Counted from the stretch's first letter, positions 1-9,328 are shown. The stretch is DNA of 33,530 nt from JAHJRJ01 sp037443685 (GCA_037443685.1 JBBINX010000013.1:1-33530), one strand, 5' to 3'. Made by a program: numbers and translations. The notes: generated by a model from the letters alone, not told the origin.

Positions 1-988
1 GAATTTTATTAACAGCCAAAGTAACAACTGAAAAAGCTTCATTCACTTCGAATAAATCAATATCCTGCAGAGATAGGTTTGCCTTTTTTAAGACTTTTGT
101 AATCGCATCGGCTGGCGCAGTTGTGAACCATTCAGGTTTTTTGGCGAACGACGCGGAAGATACAATTTTTACAATTTGTTTTATTCCGAGTTGCTCGGCT
201 TTTTCGCGCGACATTATTACAATTGCTGCAGCACCATCATTAATTTTTGAAGCGTTAGCTGCAGTAACAGTTCCATCCTTTTGGAATGCAGATTTTAAAG
301 TAGGAATTTTTTCGAATTTTACTTTCTTTGGTTCTTCGTCTTCGCTAATGATGATTGGGTCGCTACCTTTTTGTTCAATCGTTACGGGAATAATTTCATT
401 CTTGAAGAAATTATTTTTTTGTGCTTCGATTGCCCGCTTGTAACTTTGTGTAGCAAATTCATCTTGTATTTCACGCGTAATTTGCATTTCCTTCGCACAA
501 ATTTCGGCTGCATTCCCCATGTGAAAATTATTATACACATCCCACAAACCATCTGAAACCATTAGGTCGGTGAGTTGCCCGTGTCCCATACGATAACCGT
601 TGCGTGCTTTATCTAACATATAAGGAACATTCGACATACTTTCCATTCCACCGGCAACAATCACATCAGCCTCACCTAACATTATTGATTGAGCCGCCAA
701 CATTACGGATTTCAAACCTGAGCCGCATACTTTGTTGATAGTCATGCACTCAACTGATTCTGGTAATCCTGCATAAATAGCTGCCTGACGTGCAGGAGCT
801 TGACCTATTCCGGCAGTTAAAACCGCTCCCATTATTACTTCATCTACTGACTCCTTAGGTATATTTGCACGCTTTAATGCTTCTTGAATTACAATTGCAC
901 CAAGTTTAGGTGCCGAGAGTGAACTTAATGTTCCTCCGAAAGAACCTATGGGAGTTCTGACTGCACTAACGATTACTGCTTCTTTCAT
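1..988 (-). CDS. Acetyl-CoA acetyltransferase (thiolase), 3' end cut by window edge
   Basis: The first 329 residues of a thiolase of about 390 residues are present; the C-terminus lies beyond position 1. Thiolases of this type condense two acetyl-CoA to acetoacetyl-CoA, or run the reverse in fatty-acid degradation. Visible are the N-terminal VSAVRTPIG motif, the nucleophilic cysteine Cys88 in NKVCGSGLKS, the GGMESMS segment and the NEAF motif near the cut end. The catalytic His and second Cys motifs are off the window. The start is the ATG at 988, with AAAGGAT just upstream. It follows the OmpA-like gene by 34 bases, so the two may share a transcript, although their functions are unrelated. 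The substrate cannot be told from this sequence alone. Confidence 0.93.
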   Translation of the reverse strand, partial: MKEAVIVSAVRTPIGSFGGTLSSLSAPKLGAIVIQEALKRANIPKESVDEVIMGAVLTAGIGQAPARQAAIYAGLPESVECMTINKVCGSGLKSVMLAAQSIMLGEADVIVAGGMESMSNVPYMLDKARNGYRMGHGQLTDLMVSDGLWDVYNNFHMGNAAEICAKEMQITREIQDEFATQSYKRAIEAQKNNFFKNEIIPVTIEQKGSDPIIISEDEEPKKVKFEKIPTLKSAFQKDGTVTAANASKINDGAAAIVIMSREKAEQLGIKQIVKIVSSASFAKKPEWFTTAPADAITKVLKKANLSLQDIDLFEVNEAFSVVTLAVNKI

Positions 989-1022
989 AGCTCTAATCCT
1001 TTCAACAAAATATTAGAAAATT

Positions 1023-2474
1023 TTATTTAGTTCTTAAGAATTCTATTCGTCGATTCATGGCTCTTCCTTCTTCAGTATCATTTGGTGCAACCGGCTTTTG
1101 GAAACCATAACCTTTTACAGTTATACGATTTGAACTTACACCTTTTCCGACCAGAAATTGTTTTACTGCTTCTGCTCTCATTAGTGATAATTTTTCATTA
1201 AATTTAGCTGAGCCAATATTATCTGTATGACCGCTAATCTCGACTTCAACCTCTGGATTTGCCATCAATCCGTTGACCACGATGTTCAGTGTGTCGATCG
1301 AAGACGCCGACAATGTAGCTTTACCGATTTCGAAAGTGATACCTATGAGCACAATTTTTTCTCCGACCTGGATAATCGGGTAATCATCTCTTTGGTCTAA
1401 TGGGTTAGTGCCCCGTTCAACTTCTTTGCCATCTGGAACTCCACCATTGTCGGTATCAAAATTTAGTGGATCGGTCGTGTGGATTAAAACTTCTGCACCA
1501 TCTGATAATCCATCCCCATCAGTATCTTTATTCAATGGATTAGTACGGTATTTTAAAACTTCATCACCGTCTGTCAAACCGTCGCTATCCGTATCAGGAT
1601 TTAGTGGATCGGTGTGGTAATTCATAACTTCTTCCCCATCCATTAATCCATCACCATCGGTATCTGCGAGCAACGGGTTAGTATTGGATATTAATGTTTC
1701 ATCGTAGTCCGATAAACCGTCGTCATCAGTATCTTTTTTCAACGGATTTGTCCGATATATGTGAACCTCATATCCATCCCTTAATCTATCACCGTCAGTA
1801 TCTGGATTGGATGGGTCGGTACCGAGTTCTTTTTCTTCACGTGTAGTTAAACCATCACCATCCGGGTCAGTATCTTCCGATTCAAAAAAAGCATATATAT
1901 TTATACCTGTGAAGAAAAAACCATCATTATTCTTATTAGCTTTAATGTCGTCAAGGTAGTCCTTCGTTCCGAGAGAATACGAACAAGTTAGTTCGATTAT
2001 TGAAGAACGTGTTATAGAATACGCCAAATTTACACCCATTGGAAGGGTGCCCATCCAATTCGAATAAACCCTTTTGGCGTTATTCGGCAATTTACGTTCT
2101 TGTTGATCTACCGGATTGAAATTCATGAAGCTAAAACCTGTAAAAAATATTGGTTGTAACCTACCATAATTCAACGTGTAAAATAGAAAGCGTAAATCTA
2201 GTGGGATTATTTTTGAAGAAAAAAATCCGAATTTATTACCCTCTAACATCCCAAACCCAAAACCCATTTCTATAGCGAAGTTTTTCAGAGGTTGGAATCG
2301 ACCAAAAATTCTCGAGATAGGTTGCGGACTAAAACCACCGACATCAGTTCTCCCGGCAGTGGTTCCAAATGCAATCCCTATACCATAACCTTTTTCTAAG
2401 CTTTGTGCTATCGAAACATTAGTAATAAAAAAATATAGAACGATGATGCAACAAACCAGTATCATTTTTCTCAT
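1023..2474 (-). CDS. OmpA-family outer-membrane protein with thrombospondin type 3 repeats
   Basis: 483 residues in three parts. Residues 1-23 are a hydrophobic signal peptide ending near SIAQ. Residues 24-200 are aromatic and glycine rich with alternating hydrophobic stretches, consistent with an outer-membrane beta-barrel. Residues 201-361 carry seven Asp-rich repeats of about 23 residues of the form DTDGDGLxDGxEV...TNPLN, which are Ca2+-binding thrombospondin type 3 repeats. Residues 370-483 are an OmpA C-terminal peptidoglycan-binding domain (SGHTDNIGS, KGYGFQKP, NRRIEF). The family links the outer membrane to peptidoglycan, with the Ca2+ repeats as a rigid spacer. Similar proteins occur in Bacteroidota, some as type IX secretion accessories, but nothing here proves that role. 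It has its own predicted promoter at 2515-2543. Confidence 0.9.
   Translation of the reverse strand: MRKMILVCCIIVLYFFITNVSIAQSLEKGYGIGIAFGTTAGRTDVGGFSPQPISRIFGRFQPLKNFAIEMGFGFGMLEGNKFGFFSSKIIPLDLRFLFYTLNYGRLQPIFFTGFSFMNFNPVDQQERKLPNNAKRVYSNWMGTLPMGVNLAYSITRSSIIELTCSYSLGTKDYLDDIKANKNNDGFFFTGINIYAFFESEDTDPDGDGLTTREEKELGTDPSNPDTDGDRLRDGYEVHIYRTNPLKKDTDDDGLSDYDETLISNTNPLLADTDGDGLMDGEEVMNYHTDPLNPDTDSDGLTDGDEVLKYRTNPLNKDTDGDGLSDGAEVLIHTTDPLNFDTDNGGVPDGKEVERGTNPLDQRDDYPIIQVGEKIVLIGITFEIGKATLSASSIDTLNIVVNGLMANPEVEVEISGHTDNIGSAKFNEKLSLMRAEAVKQFLVGKGVSSNRITVKGYGFQKPVAPNDTEEGRAMNRRIEFLRTK
1392..1874 (-). repeat. Seven-unit TSP3 coding tandem repeat (~69 bp units)
   Basis: This stretch encodes residues 201-361 of the OmpA-like protein. 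Each unit carries DTDGDG-like Ca2+ ligands followed by TNPLN or TDPLN. The units are degenerate at DNA level, so this is an old protein repeat rather than a recent DNA expansion. Confidence 0.85.
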
Positions 2475-2514
2475 ATCGGAGTTGTCTGCAAAGTATTTTT
2501 ATAAATTTGAATTT

Positions 2515-2543
2515 AATTTAAGTGATATATACCTAAAAGTCAA
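2515..2543 (-). promoter_or_regulatory. Sigma-70-type promoter of the OmpA/TSP3 gene
   Basis: On the minus strand, -35 TTGACT (2538-2543) and -10 TAAATT (2515-2520) are 17 bases apart. They lie in the 87-base gap between the rho stop and the OmpA-like start. The predicted leader is about 33 nt. Confidence 0.55.
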
Positions 2544-2561
2544 GGGTTTTTTCAATATATA

Positions 2562-3815
2562 TCATGAATTCATCATTCTTAAAAATTCTTTATTTGTTTT
2601 AGTCCCGCGCAATTTTTCCAATAAAAATTCCATCGCTTCTACTGTCGAAAAATCACTCAATAGTTTCCTTATAACCCAGATTCTATTTAATTCATCAGAG
2701 TCAAGTAGTATCTCTTCTTTACGCGTTCCTGAACGATTAACATCGAACGAAGGGAATATTCTTCTATCACTCAATTTTCTATCTAAAATAATTTCCATGT
2801 TTCCAGTACCTTTGAATTCCTCAAAGATAACTTCATCCATCCTGCTGCCTGTATCAATTAGTGCAGTAGCAATGATCGTGAGGCTTCCGCCTTCTTCGAC
2901 GTTACGTGCAGCCCCGAAAAATCTTTTTGGACGATGTAAAGCATTTGCATCTACGCCACCTGAAAGAATTTTACCGCTATGAGGAACCACCGTATTGTGC
3001 GCTCTTGCAAGGCGAGTGATACTATCAAGAAGAATAACGACATCTTTTTTTGATTCTACAAGTCGTTTAGCTTTCTCAAGAACCATATCGGCAACCTGAA
3101 CGTGCCTCTCGGGTGGTTCATCGAAAGTAGAACTAATTACTTCTGCTTGCACCGACCTTTCCATATCCGTAACTTCTTCAGGCCTCTCGTCTATCAACAA
3201 TACAAGAAGATAAACTTCGGGATGATTTCGCTTTATGCTGTTTGCAATTTTTTGTAGGAGAATAGTTTTTCCGGCTTTTGGTGGAGAAACTATCATACCA
3301 CGTTGTCCCTTTCCAATGGGAGCTAATAAATCCATAATCCGCATCGAATATTCACCAGGAGAAGTCTCCAATTTCAAACGTTCCTGTGGATAGAGTGGAG
3401 TTAAATTATCGAATAAAACTCTGTCCCGAATTGCTTCGGGATTTTCTGTATTAACAGCTTCGACTTTCAATAGTGCAAAAAAGCGCTCACTTTCTTTTGG
3501 AGGGCGAACCTGACCACTGACTGTGTCACCTGTCCGCAGACCGAATTTTTTGATCTGTGAAGGTGAAACATATATATCGTCTGGAGATGGAAGATAGTTA
3601 TAGTCAGCTGACCGTAAAAAGCCGTATCCATCAGGTAGTGTCTCTAATACTCCTTTACTGAATCCGACTCCGTCTTTTGCTGATTGGACCTCTAATATTT
3701 TGAATATCAAGTCCTGCTTCCTCATATCGCTGTAGCCGCTAATGCTCAACTCTTTTGCGATCATAGTAAGTTCAGAAATCTTCTTTGATTTAAGTTCTGC
3801 AATATCCATTGTCAT
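2562..3815 (-). CDS. rho: Transcription termination factor Rho
   Basis: 417 residues, the normal length for a Rho without large insertions. Rho is a hexameric RNA-dependent ATPase that ends transcription of untranslated RNA. In order: an N-terminal helical Rho-N domain (residues 5-45); an OB-fold RNA-binding domain with the RNP-like GYGFLR (63-68); and a RecA-type ATPase domain with Walker A PPKAGKT (178-184), LLIDERPEEV and the Walker B-like VVILLDSITRLARAHN. The Q-loop/R-loop region (SGGVDANALHRPKRFFGAAR) is intact. The first ATG (3815) has AGAGGG upstream; a second in-frame ATG two codons later is possible. It is transcribed alone from a promoter at 3995-4023 with a long leader. Confidence 0.98.
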   Translation of the reverse strand: MTMDIAELKSKKISELTMIAKELSISGYSDMRKQDLIFKILEVQSAKDGVGFSKGVLETLPDGYGFLRSADYNYLPSPDDIYVSPSQIKKFGLRTGDTVSGQVRPPKESERFFALLKVEAVNTENPEAIRDRVLFDNLTPLYPQERLKLETSPGEYSMRIMDLLAPIGKGQRGMIVSPPKAGKTILLQKIANSIKRNHPEVYLLVLLIDERPEEVTDMERSVQAEVISSTFDEPPERHVQVADMVLEKAKRLVESKKDVVILLDSITRLARAHNTVVPHSGKILSGGVDANALHRPKRFFGAARNVEEGGSLTIIATALIDTGSRMDEVIFEEFKGTGNMEIILDRKLSDRRIFPSFDVNRSGTRKEEILLDSDELNRIWVIRKLLSDFSTVEAMEFLLEKLRGTKTNKEFLRMMNS

Positions 3816-3990
3816 AATTATATATTCCCTCTGAAGATTAATATTATTATTAGTGGTTTCTGAAAAAATCCATCGGTTGTTCGTTGACTAATGAATCGAT
3901 TGGCTAATTACAATTTCCTTGATTTGGTTACAAAACGGTGGATTGAAACCAGATATGTGTGACTCTTCTTTTTAAAATTTTAATTTCTGG
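3816..3990 (-). other. Long 5' leader of rho
   Basis: About 170 untranslated bases separate the predicted rho promoter from the rho start. I see no small gene and no strong hairpin in it. In Escherichia coli the rho leader is the site of autogenous attenuation; whether that holds here is inference. Confidence 0.35.
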
Positions 3991-3994
3991 AAAA

Positions 3995-4023
3995 AATATA
4001 CACTCTTTATTTAAAAAAGTCAA
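3995..4023 (-). promoter_or_regulatory. Sigma-70-type promoter of rho
   Basis: On the minus strand, -35 TTGACT (4018-4023) and -10 TATATT (3995-4000) have a 17-base spacer. The -35 box sits a few bases after the folC stop codon, so rho is uncoupled from the upstream pyr-folC unit. Confidence 0.65.
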
Positions 4024-4029
4024 GTTTTT

Positions 4030-5334
4030 TTATTTTTTATTTAGTGCAATTATAGCTTCACTTAAAACATGATGTGAACCACTAATCAGTATCGGAATTC
4101 CTTCCATAGAGTACATTTTAGCGATTTTTACGCTTTCTGTAACAGAATCGGCATTTATACACGGGATTTCAGCTAATCGGCATTTTTCAATGATTCTTTG
4201 ACTATTTAACGCTCTTTCAGTTTTTGGGGTACAAGCGATCAATATTTTTGAAATTTTTTTTAGGTGAGGACATATAGAATCTATATCCTTATCACCCATT
4301 ATTCCAAAAACAGTAACCAAATTTCTGAAACCAAGCTCTAAAAGTGTTTTCGTAAGTTCCGCAAAAGCCTGTTCGTTATGTGCTACATCTCCGATAATGA
4401 GGGGATTGTTATTTAATACTTCTAATCTGCCTCTTAATCCCGAATGTTGTTTAACATTTCTAAGTCCGCTTTTTATTGTCTCAAAATTTATACGAGAAAA
4501 TCCTCTGTTGTTCTCCAAATATTTAGTTGTAACAACCGAAAGCAGAATATTATCTTTCTGGTAGCTGCCGGTTAAACCAACACACACATCATCTATTTTA
4601 TCACGTTCTATTCTTATACTAACAACCTGGTTTTCTAAATTTGTTTCTTCTAGTTTAAAATTCGTGATTTTGTTTACTTCGATTAATTCAGATTTCTGTT
4701 TTCTAGCTACATTGCGAATAACTTGAAGTGGTCGTGGATCTCCGACTGTTGTTATACAAGGAATATATTTTTTTATTATACCTGCTTTTTCTCTTGCAAT
4801 TTTTTGTATTGTGCCTCCAAGTTGTTCCATATGGTCGAAACCAATTGTTGTAATAAGCGAAACTTCAGGATGAATAACATTTGTAGAATCGAGCCGTCCT
4901 CCTAATCCAGTTTCGATGACAGCAATGTCAACATTTTTATCATAAAAATATTTAAAAGCAATTGCTGTTGTTGATTCAAAAAAAGTTGCCGATGTTTTCA
5001 CTATCTGCGGGCGTAGTAGTTTTACATATTCGACAAGTTCAGAGGTGAATATAGGAATTCCGTCAATTCTGATACGTTCAGAAAAATCTACAAGATGAGG
5101 AGAAGTATATAAACCAGTTCTGTAACCAGAAGCAGTCAAGATTGATGCAATCATTGCGGCAGTCGATCCTTTACCGTTCGTACCGGCAATATGGATTGTT
5201 GGATATTGTAACTCCGGATTACCGAGAAATGCACAGAGTTTTTTAATATTATCCAGACCGAACTTCATCCCGAGTTTTTGAAGTCCAAATAAAAATTCTA
5301 TCACAGCTGAATAATTATTCGATTTCTTCTTCAC
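4030..5334 (-). CDS. folC: Bifunctional dihydrofolate synthase / folylpolyglutamate synthase
   Basis: 434 residues, a full-length Mur-ligase-family enzyme that adds glutamate to dihydropteroate and to reduced folates using ATP. The P-loop is HIAGTNGKGS (GTNGKGS at 51-57). Downstream are the YTSPHLVDFSERI motif, ESTTAIAF, ETGLGGRLDSTNV with the Mg-binding region, TTIGFDH, and the C-terminal domain with GDVAHNEQA and VFGIMGDKD. It starts 5 bases after the pyrD stop, so it is the last gene of the PorW-like/pyrK/pyrD/folC unit. Its folate role does not overlap with the biopterin-type operon further right, although both concern pterins. Confidence 0.95.
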   Translation of the reverse strand: MKKKSNNYSAVIEFLFGLQKLGMKFGLDNIKKLCAFLGNPELQYPTIHIAGTNGKGSTAAMIASILTASGYRTGLYTSPHLVDFSERIRIDGIPIFTSELVEYVKLLRPQIVKTSATFFESTTAIAFKYFYDKNVDIAVIETGLGGRLDSTNVIHPEVSLITTIGFDHMEQLGGTIQKIAREKAGIIKKYIPCITTVGDPRPLQVIRNVARKQKSELIEVNKITNFKLEETNLENQVVSIRIERDKIDDVCVGLTGSYQKDNILLSVVTTKYLENNRGFSRINFETIKSGLRNVKQHSGLRGRLEVLNNNPLIIGDVAHNEQAFAELTKTLLELGFRNLVTVFGIMGDKDIDSICPHLKKISKILIACTPKTERALNSQRIIEKCRLAEIPCINADSVTESVKIAKMYSMEGIPILISGSHHVLSEAIIALNKK

Positions 5335-5339
5335 GTCAA

Positions 5340-6281
5340 TTACAACCAGCTTGTAATTATAGGAGTGCAGGTTGACGTATCCAAGCTCCCAATTATCTGC
5401 TGTACATCATCAATATTGTTGCGGGAACAATATTTTTCGATACCTTCAGCGATATAAATAGCTAAGGCTGGGTCAATAAAATTAGCCGTGCCAATTTGTA
5501 CAGCAACCGCTCCAACAATAAGAAATTCTAATGCATCCTCTGCGGTGTTGATGCCTCCGATGCCGATCACAGGAATCCTTATCGCTTGAACTACTTCGTA
5601 AACTTTAGCCAACGCAACAGGTTTGATAGCAGGACCCGATAAACCACCGGTTATTGTAGATATTTTAGGTTTACGAGTTTTTACATCAACTGTAAGACCG
5701 AATAGAGTGTTTATAAGTGAAACCGCATCGGCACCTTCGGCTTCAGCAGCTCGACCAAATTCCGATACGCGTGTTACATTAGGGGTCAATTTGACTATTA
5801 ATGGTTTCTTCGTTCGTCGGCGTACTTCTTTTGTTATTTCTGCTGTCGCTTTTACATTTGTACCAAAATTAAGTCCTCCCTCTTTTACATTTGGGCAGGA
5901 TACGTTTATTTCGTAAGCATTTATGCCTTCGACTTGTTCCAATTTTTCAATAACTCTACAATATTCTTCGACTGTTTTACCTGCAACGTTGACTATAATT
6001 ACCGTATCAAAATTATTTAATAATGGAAGTTTTTCTTCGATAAACTTTTCTATTCCGATATTTGCTAAACCGATCGAGTTTAGCATTCCGCTTGCAGTCT
6101 CTACTATTCTCGGTGGCGGGTTTCCATCGCGAGGATGGAGTGTTAATGATTTTGTAATCAAACCACCCAAACGATTGATATTGACAGTATCTGCGACTTC
6201 ATCGCCATAACCGAAAGTGCCAGATGCAACTAATACACGATTTTTAAATTCGACATTTCCTAATTTAAAAGTTGTTATCAT
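5340..6281 (-). CDS. pyrD: Dihydroorotate dehydrogenase class 1B, catalytic subunit
   Basis: 313 residues, a full-length FMN TIM-barrel enzyme oxidising dihydroorotate to orotate in pyrimidine synthesis. The catalytic base is Cys129 in NVSCPNVKEGG; a cysteine here marks class 1 enzymes, and the adjacent pyrK assigns it to class 1B (NAD+-dependent heterotetramer). FMN-site motifs include VASGTFGYG, LITKSLTLHPRDGNPPPR, KLTPN and GIGGINTAEDALEF. It begins 7 bases after the pyrK stop, so the two subunits are probably translationally coupled. Confidence 0.96.
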   Translation of the reverse strand: MITTFKLGNVEFKNRVLVASGTFGYGDEVADTVNINRLGGLITKSLTLHPRDGNPPPRIVETASGMLNSIGLANIGIEKFIEEKLPLLNNFDTVIIVNVAGKTVEEYCRVIEKLEQVEGINAYEINVSCPNVKEGGLNFGTNVKATAEITKEVRRRTKKPLIVKLTPNVTRVSEFGRAAEAEGADAVSLINTLFGLTVDVKTRKPKISTITGGLSGPAIKPVALAKVYEVVQAIRIPVIGIGGINTAEDALEFLIVGAVAVQIGTANFIDPALAIYIAEGIEKYCSRNNIDDVQQIIGSLDTSTCTPIITSWL

Positions 6282-6288
6282 ATGTGAG

Positions 6289-7053
6289 CTATAGTATAAT
6301 CTCGTTCAAATTAAAAACAGGTCCGTCTTTACAAGTAAGTGAATATTTTTTATTATTCAAGTTCATTTCCACCGCGCAACCCTGACAAATTCCGAAACCG
6401 CACGCCATATAAGTTTCGAGAGATACTTCACATGGTATTTTGAATTTGTCAGTAATAATACTAAGCGCCTTTAGCATAGGAGTGGGTCCACAACCATAAA
6501 TTTTAATAGTAGAGCAATCCGAATTTGATAAATACCTGTGTAACAAATCTACAACGTTGCCACTGTATCCAAAAGAACCGTCATCTGTTGCGACGTCTAA
6601 GTTTTTCAGGTTCGTTGTAATTAGATGTTCTTTTGTTTTGCCTCCTAAAAACGTTCTAATACTTTTTTCCTTCTGATCTAACATTTTAGTTAGTAATGGA
6701 AGTGGAGCAACACCTAATCCGCCAGCTATTAGAATTGAAATTGTTTCCTTTTCATTAATATTAAAAGGTTTACCAAGTGGTCCAATAACATCTAAGTATT
6801 CACCAATTTTTTTTTGAGATAATTTTTTTGTTCCTATTCCCGACACGGCAAAAACTACTTCGACTTCGTTATCAACAATATTATATACACTAAAGGGTCG
6901 CCGCAATAAAGGGACGCTTGTTTCGTCGATTTTTATGTTAATAAATTGACCGGGCAACGAAGTGGACGCAATTTCTGGGGAATAGAATTGAAAAATAAAG
7001 GTTGAGGGATTAATAGATTTAATATCAGTTATTCGATTTTTTGTTAAATACAT
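6289..7053 (-). CDS. pyrK: Dihydroorotate dehydrogenase electron-transfer subunit
   Basis: 254 residues. PyrK carries FAD and a [2Fe-2S] cluster and passes electrons from PyrD to NAD+. The FAD-binding motif RRPFSVYNI is at 51-59 and the nucleotide-binding GGLGVAPLPLL at 111-121. The four cluster cysteines are 218, 223, 226 and 241, in ACGFGICQGC followed by CKDGPVF, which is the family signature. It lies between the PorW-like gene (24-base gap) and pyrD. Confidence 0.96.
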   Translation of the reverse strand: MYLTKNRITDIKSINPSTFIFQFYSPEIASTSLPGQFINIKIDETSVPLLRRPFSVYNIVDNEVEVVFAVSGIGTKKLSQKKIGEYLDVIGPLGKPFNINEKETISILIAGGLGVAPLPLLTKMLDQKEKSIRTFLGGKTKEHLITTNLKNLDVATDDGSFGYSGNVVDLLHRYLSNSDCSTIKIYGCGPTPMLKALSIITDKFKIPCEVSLETYMACGFGICQGCAVEMNLNNKKYSLTCKDGPVFNLNEIIL

Positions 7054-7077
7054 CTATAATTCGCTTCAAAGGTTGTA

Positions 7078-9261
7078 TTAATCTTCAATAGGTTCGTCAA
7101 TGTCGAGATCAATGTCTTCATCGTCCACGTCTTCCTCGCGGACATCTCTACCCCTATTTCCTTTTTGAGGTTCAATTTTATTTTTTATATTTTTTTCTGT
7201 TTCTGCAAACTTAGGTGTTGGTGCCGGAGGTGGAATAATTTCTTTTATCTGTATAAATTTTGAGAGCGTTGTCGTATCTTCAGCTACAGAGACTTTACCA
7301 ATTACTTTTTCTGCAAACATCGTTGTTGGATATTTATCTACCAACATTTTATATATATTTTTTGCGCTATCATTTTTTATTAGCACATTTTCATAAATCC
7401 ATCCTGATGTATACAAAGCTTTCGGCGCAAAAAGTGAAGTCGTGTCTTTGTATATTTCTTTGAAAACAGAAAGTGCTGCCTTGGTCTTATTCTCTTTCAC
7501 CAGATTCATGCCCTGCTCATACAGTGTTTCGTGTTTACTTTTTTCTGTATGCACAATTATGCCCTTGTATAATTTAGCCTGAACAGCATATTTTGTATTA
7601 GGATAATGTTCTATTAAAAAATTATACAACGAGTCAGCGGTGGTTGTGTCATTTCGTGTATGCGAAATCTCTGCGAGTGCATATAAAGCACGAGGAATAT
7701 AAATATTTTTATCCCAACAGGTTGCGACAAGACTAAAATAAAACTCTGCTGAATCTGGTTGTGATAAATCTAAAAGAAAAAGTGTCGCTAACTCGAATTG
7801 ATTTTTGGTTATCAGAAAAAGAGCACTATCACGAGAAATTATTACGTCCGTCTGTGTTTTAGACGCAGATTTATTTTCTGAACTAACAATTTGTTTGCTA
7901 GCATTTTCATCTTTTGGCAAAAGTAATTTTTCATCTGATGAGTCACTATCTTCTTCACTAAGATGAACAGGTGGTATTTCTTCATCAGTCTTTTCTTTCT
8001 CAAGGGTGAAATTCGATGAATCTGTTGTGAGCGAACCGGAATATCTATTAATAGAATCTAATTTAATACTCAAGTAGAATAAACTATCGTTTTTTCGAAT
8101 TTCGTTATGATATAGAAAATAACGCTCGAAAGCTGCTGCTTTCTTGAATGCGGTCTGTGTTATATCAGAATTAGGAAATTCTACTTTCGCTTTATCGTAA
8201 TAGAATTTTGCTTCACTATAATCATTCATTTTGCTTTCATAATAAACGCCACGGTTGTAAAAACTTTTTGCTGCAGCATCTGTTCGTTTGTATAACGAAT
8301 CCACCATTTCGTATTTATCGAGGGCTTTGTTATAATTTCCCATCGCTGCGTATGTGTTAGCAATTTCGAGTTCAACTTGCGATTGCAATTCAGGTGGATA
8401 TTGCTCGTCATACAAATCTTCAAATTCATTAAACGCTTCTTTATACTTTCCAAGAACGCTAAGCGTTCTTCCATAATTTAAACGTGCACGAAATTTTAAA
8501 TTATAATCAGGCTTATAGTCTAGCACTTGAATGTAAGATTTATTAGCGTTAGAATAATCACCCATATATTCGAGAGAACGAGCGCGTTGATAACAGGCAT
8601 ATGCTCTTAAGACCTTATCCCCTTTAATATCAATTGCGCTCGCAAACCATTTATCAGCTCGGATAAAATCTCGCGCTTCAAAATAAATTTGTCCTGCGAG
8701 AAAATAACTTTCTGCACTAATATCCTCTTCGTCTTCTTCAACAGCAAGTTGAATATACTTTTGAATGTATGACACTGCATCCAAGGGTTTGGAGATATGG
8801 TATAAAGATTTTGCAGTAAGTAAATGAGCTCTCCAGACATAAGGGCTTTTAGGGAAAATAGTAATCAGTGAAGAGAATTGTTTCATCGCTAAATTATGGT
8901 CGGTTTGGTAATAATATGCTTCACCAATCATCATTATTGCATCATCTATCCATCTGCTTCTCGGATAAAATTGTATGATCTTTGAAGCTTTTTCGATTAC
9001 GATGGTTAGTTTATTTTGAGTATTTTGACTGATCTTGTACTCCGCAAAATAATTTGTGTCCTTAGATTTTGGTGGCGATTTTTCAATTTCTACAATTGTT
9101 TCATTAAAAGTTTTTTTTGTGTTGTAGTAAGTATTGAAGTAACCCATTGAATTTTCATAGCGAGTACTAAAATATTCACCAACAGGACCAGAACAACCGG
9201 GTAAAAAAAAGTAAGAAACGAGGATGAAAATTATATAACGGAGGAGGTGCTTAATAGTCAT
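7078..9261 (-). CDS. TPR outer-membrane lipoprotein, PorW/SprE-like
   Basis: 727 residues. The lipoprotein signal ends FFLPGC, with lipidated Cys at 23. The mature N-terminus (STRYENSMGYFNTYYNTKK) followed by an ASKIIQFYPRSRWIDDAIMMIGEAYY segment resembles the N-terminus of PorW/SprE, a TPR lipoprotein needed for type IX secretion and gliding in Bacteroidota. Several TPR units follow (about residues 90-390), then a low-complexity acidic/serine stretch (about 430-480), a second TPR block (about 490-650), and a highly acidic tail of Asp/Glu. It heads the pyrK-pyrD-folC transcript, an unrelated metabolic neighbourhood. The TPR lipoprotein call is firm; the secretion role is inference from N-terminal resemblance. 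Confidence 0.75.
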   Translation of the reverse strand: MTIKHLLRYIIFILVSYFFLPGCSGPVGEYFSTRYENSMGYFNTYYNTKKTFNETIVEIEKSPPKSKDTNYFAEYKISQNTQNKLTIVIEKASKIIQFYPRSRWIDDAIMMIGEAYYYQTDHNLAMKQFSSLITIFPKSPYVWRAHLLTAKSLYHISKPLDAVSYIQKYIQLAVEEDEEDISAESYFLAGQIYFEARDFIRADKWFASAIDIKGDKVLRAYACYQRARSLEYMGDYSNANKSYIQVLDYKPDYNLKFRARLNYGRTLSVLGKYKEAFNEFEDLYDEQYPPELQSQVELEIANTYAAMGNYNKALDKYEMVDSLYKRTDAAAKSFYNRGVYYESKMNDYSEAKFYYDKAKVEFPNSDITQTAFKKAAAFERYFLYHNEIRKNDSLFYLSIKLDSINRYSGSLTTDSSNFTLEKEKTDEEIPPVHLSEEDSDSSDEKLLLPKDENASKQIVSSENKSASKTQTDVIISRDSALFLITKNQFELATLFLLDLSQPDSAEFYFSLVATCWDKNIYIPRALYALAEISHTRNDTTTADSLYNFLIEHYPNTKYAVQAKLYKGIIVHTEKSKHETLYEQGMNLVKENKTKAALSVFKEIYKDTTSLFAPKALYTSGWIYENVLIKNDSAKNIYKMLVDKYPTTMFAEKVIGKVSVAEDTTTLSKFIQIKEIIPPPAPTPKFAETEKNIKNKIEPQKGNRGRDVREEDVDDEDIDLDIDEPIED

Positions 9262-9299
9262 AATGATTTTATTGACTTCAATTAATTATTTTCTATTTA

Positions 9300-9328
9300 A
9301 TATTACCGAATATTTTACAAAAAAGCAA
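9300..9328 (-). promoter_or_regulatory. Candidate promoter of the PorW-like/pyrK/pyrD/folC unit
   Basis: On the minus strand, -35 TTGCTT (9323-9328) and -10 TAATAT (9300-9305) have a 17-base spacer, in the 72-base gap before the lipoprotein gene. The -35 is weaker than others in the window. Confidence 0.4.

Noticed and set aside
1392..1874. Possible CRISPR-like or satellite repeat
   Set aside because: The periodicity is of degenerate protein-coding units (TSP3) with no unique spacers.
2443..2982. A 179-codon plus-strand open frame across the rho/OmpA gap
   Set aside because: It lies antisense to the conserved C-terminus of rho and the OmpA signal peptide, with no ribosome site.
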